Shown here one piece after another: positions 1 to 4,572 of a stretch of DNA of 5,276 nt; positions within the stretch are counted from its first letter, which is position 1; each line of letters opens with the position of its first letter. The stretch is taken from positions 1 to 5,276 of the forward strand of contig MNXL01000032.1 of the NCBI GenBank assembly GCA_001871755.1, read 5' to 3'. A program made the position numbers and the translations under genes. Source of the DNA: Anaerolineae bacterium CG2_30_64_16 (lineage in GTDB: Bacteria; Chloroflexota; Anaerolineae; CG2-30-64-16). The notes under the pieces are model-generated. The model made no database searches, was not told the DNA's origin, and saw nothing but the letters and a program-made list of their open reading frames with translations.

Positions 1-357
1 CACCCGCAGCAGGTGTTGGGCTGCGTCTGCGCCGTGATAGGCGTACAGGGAGCGGTCCAGGTCAACGGCCGAGGGCCGCGCGCCCTGTTCCGCGGCGTAG
101 TCAGCCAGAAAGCGGCGGACGGCTACCTCGGCGTGGGCCGCGTCCTCCGCACAGGCATACAGCTCGGTGCGGTTGCACGTCGAAAGGATCACAACCTCTG
201 GCGGCGCCGCGCTGACCTCACAGCGCGCCCCCGGCTCCAATGCCGCGGCCAGCCGGCGCATGGCCGCGGATTTCCGCTCGGGGCCGAACGCTAACCGCTC
301 CCGCACTTCGATGGGTGCGATCTTGTGATTGACGCCGACGACGAGGATGTGGTTCAT
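1..357 (-). CDS. hemA: Glutamyl-tRNA reductase HemA, N-terminal part (runs off the left edge)
   Basis: Reduces glutamyl-tRNA(Glu) with NADPH to glutamate-1-semialdehyde, the committed step of the C5 route to 5-aminolevulinate and so to all tetrapyrroles; cytoplasmic. The visible 119 residues open with MNHILVVGVNHKIAPIEVRE, matching the family's GxNHKTAPxxxRE signature. ILSTCNRTELYA follows at residues 57-68, where Cys61 is the catalytic thiol that forms the thioester with glutamate. Family members usually have this Cys near residue 50, so there is an insertion of about 11 residues (around 45-54, RCEVSAAPPE) before it. The NADPH-binding and dimerisation domains lie beyond the window. The ATG at 357-355 is the only sensible start because the family motif begins at once, but no clear Shine-Dalgarno is seen. 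It sits 49 nt downstream of cobB, separated by a heptamer repeat array, and is probably co-transcribed with it. Identity is essentially certain. Confidence 0.94.
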   Translation of the reverse strand, partial: MNHILVVGVNHKIAPIEVRERLAFGPERKSAAMRRLAAALEPGARCEVSAAPPEVVILSTCNRTELYACAEDAAHAEVAVRRFLADYAAEQGARPSAVDLDRSLYAYHGADAAQHLLRV

Positions 358-370
358 GGGTGTACTCGGG

Positions 371-405
371 ACTGCGTACTGCGTACTGCATACTGCATAC
401 TGCGG
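371..405. repeat. Heptamer tandem array (5 units) in the cobB-hemA spacer
   Basis: Five head-to-tail 7-bp units on the + strand: ACTGCGT, ACTGCGT, ACTGCAT, ACTGCAT, ACTGCGG. The array nearly fills the 49-nt gap between the cobB stop codon (407-409) and the hemA ATG (355-357), so it would form the 5' leader of hemA. The 12-mer GCGTACTGCGTA found here (374-385) recurs inside cobB at 1059-1070, so the two arrays belong to one repeat family. It resembles in style the short tandemly repeated heptamers known from cyanobacteria. No function is visible. Confidence 0.9.
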
Positions 406-406
406 G

Positions 407-1951
407 TTACGTTTGATCATGGGCGCTTGCATAGGCGCGGGCGGCTGCCACCAATCCGTTGGCCCAGCCCGGCGCGCCGGCCGCGTGGAGGTGGGTGTAG
501 GATGCCAGAACGTTGTGGATGCACAAGCCATCGCGATGGCCGCCATCGCCCACGCCGTTGCCGCGAGTCAGGCGGTAGGCCGTGGCCAGGTTGGGGTCAA
601 CATTGACCAGCCGCGAGTTGTGGAATTCGTGCCCGCGCACGACGGTTCCCGCCGGCAGGAAGGGGTGCGCGGCCAGGGCTTCGGCGATGACGTACCCATG
701 CCCCTGCGGCCGGCCGGTCATCTCCACGTCACACGGCAGCACGCCTGCCATCTCCGCAGACCGCTCACCCCAGGTCAGGCGCCGCGCCAGGTACATCAGC
801 CCGCCGCATTCGGCGTAGATCGGCAGCCCGTCCGCGGCGGCCGCGCGGACTGCCTGGCGCAGCGCGATGTTGGCCGACAGCGCCTCCATGAAGATCTCGG
901 GAAAGCCACCGCCGATGTAGAGTGCGTCGATGGCCGGCAGCCGCGGCGCGGTGAACGCGTCGATGAAGAGCAGCCCCGCGCCCGCGTCGATCAGGGCCTC
1001 CAGGTTTTCCGGGTAGTAGAAGGTGAAGGCGCGGTCGCGAAAGACGCCGATGCGGATTGCGTACTGCGTAGTGCGTATTGCGTGTTGTGCAGGTATTGGG
1101 TATTGGGTATTGGGTATTGGGGGCGCGGCGCGGGCGATGGCCAGGATCGCGTCCAGGTCGATGTGCTGCTCGGCGGCGCGGCGGCAGGCCGCGAGGGCGG
1201 GGATCAGCCCTTCGTCCTCCCCGCGCGGCACCAGCCCCAGGTGGCGGTCGGGGATGGTCAGCGTTTCGTCACGGGGCAGGATGCCCAGGACGGGGATGCC
1301 GCAATGCCGCTCGACCGCGTCGCGTAGCCTGGTTGCGTGCCGGCCGGGCGCGGCGCTGTTCAGGATCACGCCGGAGATCGGCGTGGCCGGCTCGAATGTC
1401 TGGAAGCCGCGTACCAGCGCCGCGACGCTGCGAGACATGCGGGCCGCGTCGACGACCAGGAGGATCGGCGCGCGCAGCAGCCGGGCCACGTAGGCGGTGC
1501 TGCCGTGGGACTCGTCGGAATCAGAGGGAACTGATGGAATCGAGGGAACTGAGGGAACTGAGGGAACTGAGGCGGCGGTGCGGGTTTCCTCAGTGTTCCT
1601 GGGGGGCAACGGCACGCCGTCGTAGAGACCGTGGTTGCCTTCGATGATGCTGATGTCAGCGCCGAGCGCGCCGCGGGCAAAGGCCGCGGCCAAGCCCGCA
1701 TCGTCCGCGTGGAAGAACGGGTCGAGGTTGCGGCATGGTCGGCCGGCTGCCTCGGTCAGCCAGGAGGGGTCGATGTAGTCGGGGCCTTTTTTGAACGGCT
1801 GCACGATCAGGCCGCGCGCGGCGAGCGCCGCGCACAGGCCCAGGGTCACCGTGGTCTTGCCGCTGCGACCTTGCGGCGCGGCGATCACCAGCCGAGACAG
1901 CAGAGGGCTTGCAGATGCCGTGTCCGCTTCTGCAAGCTTGGGATTCGACAA
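407..1951 (-). CDS. cobB: Cobyrinate a,c-diamide synthase (CobB/CbiA family, possibly DsrN-type siroheme amidase)
   Basis: ATP- and glutamine-dependent amidation of the a and c carboxylates of a tetrapyrrole; cytoplasmic. With the TTG start there are 514 residues: N-terminal dethiobiotin-synthetase-like ATPase with P-loop APQGRSGKTT (25-34, Lys32), GPDYIDP (56-62) and EGNHGLYDG (104-112), then a class I glutamine amidotransferase domain with GGGFPE (347-352), nucleophile Cys382 in YAECGGLMYL and His487 in THLH. Both catalytic halves look intact. The family is usually about 450-480 residues; the excess is two in-frame repeat insertions, an SVP array (128-142) and a heptamer-encoded segment at the interdomain linker (about 277-300). 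I prefer TTG at 1951-1949 because GGAG lies 7 nt upstream; an open GTG start at 1993 has no Shine-Dalgarno and would add 14 residues translated from a tandem repeat. The neighbouring dsrE-, dsrK- and dsrM-like genes favour a DsrN-like role on siroheme; hemA next door also fits general cobalamin synthesis. Family certain, substrate uncertain. Confidence 0.92.
   Translation of the reverse strand: MSNPKLAEADTASASPLLSRLVIAAPQGRSGKTTVTLGLCAALAARGLIVQPFKKGPDYIDPSWLTEAAGRPCRNLDPFFHADDAGLAAAFARGALGADISIIEGNHGLYDGVPLPPRNTEETRTAASVPSVPSVPSIPSVPSDSDESHGSTAYVARLLRAPILLVVDAARMSRSVAALVRGFQTFEPATPISGVILNSAAPGRHATRLRDAVERHCGIPVLGILPRDETLTIPDRHLGLVPRGEDEGLIPALAACRRAAEQHIDLDAILAIARAAPPIPNTQYPIPAQHAIRTTQYAIRIGVFRDRAFTFYYPENLEALIDAGAGLLFIDAFTAPRLPAIDALYIGGGFPEIFMEALSANIALRQAVRAAAADGLPIYAECGGLMYLARRLTWGERSAEMAGVLPCDVEMTGRPQGHGYVIAEALAAHPFLPAGTVVRGHEFHNSRLVNVDPNLATAYRLTRGNGVGDGGHRDGLCIHNVLASYTHLHAAGAPGWANGLVAAARAYASAHDQT
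1056..1121. repeat. Two adjacent heptamer arrays inside the cobB interdomain linker
   Basis: On the + strand, 1056-1083 holds four 7-bp units (ATTGCGT, ACTGCGT, AGTGCGT, ATTGCGT), then a degenerate 10 bp, then 1094-1121 holds four perfect copies of TATTGGG. The block is 66 bp, exactly 22 codons, so the cobB frame is kept even though the unit is not a multiple of three. It encodes a polar stretch containing PIPNTQYPIP and the tail TTQYAIR, between the end of the ATPase domain (AILAIARAA) and the start of the amidotransferase domain (IGVFRDRAF). That is a position where a linker would tolerate insertion. The first array is related to the one upstream of hemA. Confidence 0.9.
1524..1568. repeat. 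Nonamer tandem array (5 units) inside cobB encoding SVP repeats
   Basis: Five 9-bp units on the + strand: GAGGGAACT, GATGGAATC, then GAGGGAACT three times. Read on the minus strand in the cobB frame each unit gives Ser-Val-Pro, with one Ser-Ile-Pro. The array falls between EGNHGLYDG and the STAYVARLL helix of the ATPase domain, where relatives usually have a short loop. The unit is a multiple of three, so copy-number change would only lengthen or shorten the loop. Confidence 0.9.
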
Positions 1952-1958
1952 TGGAACG

Positions 1959-1962
1959 CTCC
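1959..1962 (-). promoter_or_regulatory. Shine-Dalgarno supporting the TTG start of cobB
   Basis: The minus strand reads GGAG followed by 7 nt (CGTTCCA) and then TTG at 1951-1949. The alternative GTG at 1993 has only CTCGTGATCG in front of it, with no recognisable ribosome binding site. This decides the preferred start, although TTG is a weak initiator and the call is moderate. Confidence 0.6.
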
Positions 1963-1998
1963 GTGATCGGGCGATCGGTGATCGGGCGATCACCGATC
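1963..1998. repeat. 15-bp tandem duplication with overlapping 26-bp palindrome, dsrE-cobB junction
   Basis: On the + strand GTGATCGGGCGATCG (1963-1977) is followed directly by GTGATCGGGCGATCA (1978-1992), 14 of 15 bases alike. The second copy overlaps a perfect inverted repeat with 12-bp arms, GATCGGTGATCG (1973-1984) and CGATCACCGATC (1987-1998), around a GG centre. It lies between the dsrE stop codon and the preferred cobB start, and could act as a translation-affecting hairpin, an operator or simply another repeat array. It has no T-rich tail, so it does not look like an intrinsic terminator. Confidence 0.85.
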
Positions 1999-2003
1999 AC
2001 GAG

Positions 2004-2381
2004 TCAGAAGTTCAGCACCAGGTCCGATTCCAGGCCGCGAGTGATCAGGAAGGCCGGGCCAACCAGGTTGTCCACCTCTTCGATGAGGTCGTCCGGTGTC
2101 ATGTCGCACAGTGGAAGCGCGGCATCGCACACGAAAAACTTTACGCCGGCTGCCAGGGTATCATCGATGAACTCGCGCGCCGAACGGCCTCCTTCTTTGG
2201 CATAAAGGCGCTGCGCTACGCCATGCTTCAGCAGTAGCGGCGCCTGCAGGACAAAGTTGATCGAAACATCGCTGCCCAACTGGGCTGCTGCCTGTGCAAA
2301 CAGGAACGGCGCGGGGAAGCGCTGCGGCGCCTCCGGGCCGGTCGTCGCCACGATCAGGACTTTGGCCCCTTGGGGATTCAT
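2004..2381 (-). CDS. DsrE/DsrF-like family small protein
   Basis: A 125-residue cytoplasmic protein of the DsrE/TusD-like fold. Known relatives bind or relay sulfur on a conserved cysteine during sulfur oxidation or tRNA thiolation. The sequence starts with a hydrophobic beta strand and Gly/Pro-rich turn (KVLIVATTGPEAPQRFPAPF, 7-26). There follow an Ala-rich helix, the strand VSINFVLQAPLLLKHG (39-54), and AGVKFFVCDAALPLCDM (78-94), where Cys85 sits at the position of the active cysteine of the family and a second Cys92 lies seven residues on. It ends with EVDNLVGPAFLI. ATG at 2381-2379 is chosen, with AAAGGG 9 nt upstream; a GTG one codon earlier is possible. No TusB/TusC (DsrF/DsrH)-like partner is visible, so it appears as a single subunit. 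It ends 10 nt before the alternative GTG start of cobB (52 nt before the preferred TTG). Family assignment is good; the role in sulfur trafficking is inferred from the fold and neighbours. Confidence 0.82.
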   Translation of the reverse strand: MNPQGAKVLIVATTGPEAPQRFPAPFLFAQAAAQLGSDVSINFVLQAPLLLKHGVAQRLYAKEGGRSAREFIDDTLAAGVKFFVCDAALPLCDMTPDDLIEEVDNLVGPAFLITRGLESDLVLNF

Positions 2382-2390
2382 CACACGCTA

Positions 2391-2397
2391 CCCTTTC
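2391..2397 (-). promoter_or_regulatory. Ribosome binding site of the dsrE-like gene
   Basis: Minus strand GAAAGGG lies 9 nt before the ATG at 2381. It sits just outside the MITE, so the insertion left it intact. If the MITE is removed in silico, this site falls inside the last codons of the dsrK-like gene, as in translationally coupled pairs. Confidence 0.55.
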
Positions 2398-2400
2398 TTT

Positions 2401-2408
2401 TCCCACAC
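2401..2408. repeat. 8-bp target-site duplication, left copy
   Basis: TCCCACAC, identical to 2531-2538. The two copies directly abut the ends of the inverted-repeat element at 2409-2530 and the identity stops at exactly 8 bp on both sides, as expected for a transposition footprint. Confidence 0.85.
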
Positions 2409-2436
2409 GTTACTACTCAGCCTTTGTGGTGATGTC

Positions 2437-2461
2437 ATTCCCGCAAGCTCTTAGCGGGAAT
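2437..2461. repeat. Hairpin 1 inside the MITE (dRS3-like palindrome)
   Basis: ATTCCCGC (2437-2444), 9-nt loop, GCGGGAAT (2454-2461): a perfect 8-bp stem. It fits the ATTCCC-N8+-GGGAAT pattern of the neisserial dRS3 repeat and similar palindromic units of other genomes, except that the interior is 13 rather than 8 bases. Confidence 0.85.
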
Positions 2462-2488
2462 CCAGCGGTGCTGCCAGCGGGAACCTGG

Positions 2489-2513
2489 ATGCCCGATAGA
2501 AGCATTCGGGCAT
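2489..2513. repeat. Hairpin 2 inside the MITE
   Basis: ATGCCCGA (2489-2496), 9-nt loop, TCGGGCAT (2506-2513): a perfect 8-bp stem with the same stem and loop lengths as hairpin 1. GTCAT (2434-2438) and ATGAC (2512-2516) also pair, so the two hairpins can alternatively merge into one long stem. Confidence 0.85.
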
Positions 2514-2526
2514 GACGGCTGAGTAG

Positions 2527-3819
2527 TTACTCCCACACAATGGCGTTGGCGACCAGCTCGCTCAGGTTCTGCACCTTGACGCCCAGTTTGTAGTGCTTGT
2601 TGATCTCCATGAGCTGGTCCAGGCAGTTGTGGCACGAGGTGGCCACGATCGCGGCTTCGGTCGCGGCGATCTGATCGGCCTTGATCTTTGCGGCCGCGAT
2701 GCGCGCCTTGGCGAATTCGGTCATCGACAACATGCCGCCGCCCCCACCGCAGCAGAAGTTATCGACGCCGTGCGGCTCCATCTCCACGAAATCCATGACC
2801 GAATGCTTGAGGATGTACCGCGGTTCCTCGATGACGCCGCCACTGCGCACCTGATTGCAGGGATCATGATAGGTCACCCGCTTGTCATTGACCGTCGGAT
2901 CGAGCTGCAATCGTCCTTCGCGAATATACTGGGCCTGCACCTCCACGAAGCTGAGCACTGGGAAGGGGTAGTGATGCCCGACCCAGTTTTCGCCCTCCCA
3001 ACGCTGCGACCGGAAGCCATGCCCGCATTCCGCCATGACCAGGGTCTCCGCGCCCAGGTGGTTGACCGCGCGCTCCAGATTGCCGGCAATGATCTTGGCT
3101 GCACCGGGATCGAAGGAGAACAGCGCGTAGTTGGTGGCGTCCCAGCTCTCGGTGCTGAGGGTCCAATCCTCGCCGGCCGCGTTGAAGATCTTGGCCGCGG
3201 CCTGAATCAGATAGGGGAAGTACTTCACCTCACGGGGGTTGAAGGTATACATCAGCCGGGCATTTTTCTTGTTGATCGGGATCTTGGCGCGGGGATCGTC
3301 CAGCTCGGCCTGGAGTTCTTCCTCCATCCACTCCAGCGTCTCGACGTAGTCCTCCTCGCTGACCCCCATGTTGTTGCCCGATTCGAGATGGACGTTGACC
3401 GTGGCAGCCAGTCCCTTCGGCGTCATCCCTATCTCGGTCAACACACCCCGCGCCAGGCCGATGACCTGGGCCGGATCGACCCCCATGGGGCAGTTGATCA
3501 TGCACCGCCGGCACACCGTGCACGAGCCATAGGCCAGTTGCACCCACTCGCTCAAGAGCTCAGCGTCCAGGTCTTGGGCGCCAACCCAGCCCGGTGCGAC
3601 CCGCCCCAGCCAATCGATGGTGCGCTTGTAGACCTTGCGCACGCGATCCATCTTGTACACCGGGGTCATGGTCGGGTCGTGGGAAGAGAGGTAGTAGTGG
3701 CAGGCCTCGCTGCATTGGCCGCAATGGACGCATACCTGCAGGCTTGTCACTGCTTGCCGTGTCAATCGCTTGCGGAACGCTTCCATGGCCCGTTGTTCGA
3801 GTGTTTTTTCTTCTTCCAT
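2527..3819 (-). CDS. dsrK: DsrK/HdrD-like iron-sulfur protein with CCG domain
   Basis: Cytoplasmic catalytic subunit of a DsrMK-type complex: in the family it takes electrons from a membrane cytochrome b and reduces a disulfide or persulfide at a non-cubane [4Fe-4S] centre. The 430 residues show two ferredoxin motifs, CVHCGQCSEAC (Cys30, 33, 36, 40) and CTVCRRCMINCP (Cys100, 103, 106, 110). A lone ECGHG (Cys265) marks a degenerate first CCG half. A full second CCG domain follows, Cys321 (YHDPC), Cys356-Cys357 followed by a Gly run, and Cys396-x2-Cys399. The open frame continues upstream to a GTG at 3906, but the ATG at 3819-3817 has AGGA 7 nt before it and is preferred. The 3' end is altered: the last residues VWE are followed by a TAA contributed by the MITE. 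The dsrM-like gene lies 110 nt upstream. Without a sulfite reductase in view it could equally belong to a related Hdr-like complex, so dsrK is used in the family sense. Confidence 0.88.
   Translation of the reverse strand: MEEEKTLEQRAMEAFRKRLTRQAVTSLQVCVHCGQCSEACHYYLSSHDPTMTPVYKMDRVRKVYKRTIDWLGRVAPGWVGAQDLDAELLSEWVQLAYGSCTVCRRCMINCPMGVDPAQVIGLARGVLTEIGMTPKGLAATVNVHLESGNNMGVSEEDYVETLEWMEEELQAELDDPRAKIPINKKNARLMYTFNPREVKYFPYLIQAAAKIFNAAGEDWTLSTESWDATNYALFSFDPGAAKIIAGNLERAVNHLGAETLVMAECGHGFRSQRWEGENWVGHHYPFPVLSFVEVQAQYIREGRLQLDPTVNDKRVTYHDPCNQVRSGGVIEEPRYILKHSVMDFVEMEPHGVDNFCCGGGGGMLSMTEFAKARIAAAKIKADQIAATEAAIVATSCHNCLDQLMEINKHYKLGVKVQNLSELVANAIVWE
2531..2538. repeat. 8-bp target-site duplication, right copy (inside the dsrK-like CDS)
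   Basis: TCCCACAC, the partner of 2401-2408. This copy encodes the last Val-Trp-Glu of the dsrK-like protein on the minus strand (GTG TGG GA), showing that the element landed inside the original coding region. Confidence 0.85.
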
Positions 3820-3826
3820 TCCACGA

Positions 3827-3830
3827 TCCT
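3827..3830 (-). promoter_or_regulatory. Shine-Dalgarno supporting the ATG start of the dsrK-like gene
   Basis: The minus strand reads AGGA, 7 nt before the ATG at 3819. The alternative upstream GTG at 3906 has nothing comparable and would add a polar 29-residue extension ahead of MEEEKTLEQR. Confidence 0.6.
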
Positions 3831-3837
3831 GTTCGAT

Positions 3838-3909
3838 GGTGCGCGTCAGGTGGCGCACCGGATGTGAGTTGTCGTGATCAGGCGAGCCGTGTTGCTGGCC
3901 AGGCACGGC
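3838..3909. other. dsrM-dsrK spacer with two hairpins
   Basis: The 110-nt gap (3820-3929) between the dsrM stop codon and the preferred dsrK start holds two perfect inverted repeats. GGTGCGC (3838-3844) pairs with GCGCACC (3853-3859) across an 8-nt loop, just upstream of the dsrK ribosome binding site. GCCGTG (3886-3891) pairs with CACGGC (3904-3909) across 12 nt. Neither is followed by a T-run on the minus strand, so they are not intrinsic terminators. They may stabilise or separate the dsrM and dsrK segments of the message; in GC-rich DNA such short stems can also occur by chance. Confidence 0.5.
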
Positions 3910-3929
3910 CCGATCTGCGCTCTTTGCCG

Positions 3930-4547
3930 TTACCGCACGATCCCGCGGCGTCCCAGGTAGGAACCGTAGAAATAGCGCGCAAAAGGATAGTAGATGTAGT
4001 GCGAGATCTTGGAAAAGGGCACGTAGGCGATGATCAGCGCAACCAGCAGGAAGTACAACTCAAACCCCACCGGTACACGCAGGGTCGCCAGGGGGCACAG
4101 CCCAAACAGCAGATCGACGATCGTCAGCGAGAAGTAGTCATCCGGGGAACTGATCGCCCGCATCTTGGGCTCGCGGATCCGTTTGACCAGCCGGAGGATG
4201 CCGGCCACCAGGGCCAGCGCCTGCGTCGCGATGACCAGCGTCACGACCGGTGGGGTGAGCCATTTGGATGCGAACGGGATGACAAACGACATCCCGATCA
4301 TGACCGCGACCCCGACGTGAAAAACGGCGAACCCCAGCCACTGGATGAAACCCTTGCGGGTCGTCTCCATGGACCACGGCCTGAACATGGTGGTCATGGC
4401 CACCACCGCGCCGGTCAGCCCACTGCCTTTGGTGCGGGCCAGGTCCTTGACCAGCCGGAAGCGCAAGATCCAGATGATGCGGATGCAGTACACCACCAGC
4501 ATGAACGCCAGGGAAAACAGATGCAACCGTTCGATAACATGACCCAT
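3930..4547 (-). CDS. dsrM: DsrM/NarI-like membrane cytochrome b subunit
   Basis: Integral membrane subunit that in its family oxidises or reduces menaquinol and passes electrons through haem b to the DsrK-like partner. The 205-residue protein has about five hydrophobic segments: 9-29, 67-92, 99-121, 137-156 and 160-178, with basic loops such as RFRLVKDLARTK and RLVKRIREPK between them. Candidate haem-ligating histidines are His9, His77 (AVFHVGV, in the second segment) and His183 (KISHYIYYPF, at the end of the last), matching the NarI/DsrM layout in broad terms. The ATG at 4547-4545 has GGAG 8 nt upstream and is clearly preferred; the frame is open to a TTG at 4592, but those extra residues (VGWSVGRFAF) translate an octamer array. 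Its dsrK-like neighbour downstream is the expected partner. Shorter than many DsrM proteins (often above 300 residues), so it may be a reduced form. Confidence 0.85.
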   Translation of the reverse strand: MGHVIERLHLFSLAFMLVVYCIRIIWILRFRLVKDLARTKGSGLTGAVVAMTTMFRPWSMETTRKGFIQWLGFAVFHVGVAVMIGMSFVIPFASKWLTPPVVTLVIATQALALVAGILRLVKRIREPKMRAISSPDDYFSLTIVDLLFGLCPLATLRVPVGFELYFLLVALIIAYVPFSKISHYIYYPFARYFYGSYLGRRGIVR

Positions 4548-4555
4548 TAATGAAT

Positions 4556-4559
4556 CTCC
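4556..4559 (-). promoter_or_regulatory. Shine-Dalgarno supporting the ATG start of the dsrM-like gene
   Basis: The minus strand reads GGAG followed by 8 nt (ATTCATTA) and the ATG at 4547. It lies between the octamer array and the gene and rules strongly against the longer TTG-initiated reading. Confidence 0.75.
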
Positions 4560-4572
4560 AAAGGCGAATCGG

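Larger units (their letters stand above)
2409..2530. mobile_element. 122-bp MITE-like element with 14-bp terminal inverted repeats (possibly IS66-derived)
   Basis: The left end is GTTACTACTCAGCC (2409-2422). The right end (2517-2530), read inward on the minus strand, is GTAACTACTCAGCC: 13 of 14 bases match. Perfect 8-bp direct repeats flank it. No coding capacity is present, so it is a non-autonomous element. GTAA-type termini with 8-bp duplications are what is known for the IS66 family, which suggests the mobilising transposase; this is an inference from the ends only. By my count it is about 56% GC, lower than the neighbouring genes. Inside are two hairpins (2437-2461 and 2489-2513). It sits between the dsrK-like and dsrE-like genes and its right end supplies the dsrK stop codon. 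Nearly perfect ends and duplication suggest a recent insertion. Confidence 0.85.

Noticed and set aside
371..405. Possible CRISPR-like repeats
   Set aside because: Units are only 7 bp and directly adjacent with no spacers; this is a simple tandem array. The same applies to the other arrays.
329..1327. Long plus-strand open frame of 332 residues opposite cobB and hemA
   Set aside because: It overlaps two genes with clear catalytic motifs on the minus strand, spans the cobB-hemA boundary, and its composition is that of a GC-rich antisense shadow.
2161..2406. 81-residue minus-strand frame overlapping the dsrE-like gene
   Set aside because: It overlaps the recognisable DsrE-like reading in another frame and has no motif. 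Its frame matches that of dsrK after excision of the MITE, but a TAG at 2388-2390 would stop it after KKG.
2434..2516. MITE hairpins as an intrinsic terminator of the dsrK transcript
   Set aside because: Stems are present but no run of U follows on the minus strand, and the terminal repeats plus target duplication explain the structure better.
2593..3867. Plus-strand open frame of 424 residues
   Set aside because: It is the antisense of the dsrK-like gene, rich in His, Asp and Leu runs typical of mirror frames, with no recognisable motif.
3594..4550. Plus-strand open frame of 318 residues
   Set aside because: It runs across both dsrK and dsrM on the opposite strand and reads as a low-complexity Arg/Gly/Gln/Asp mirror frame.
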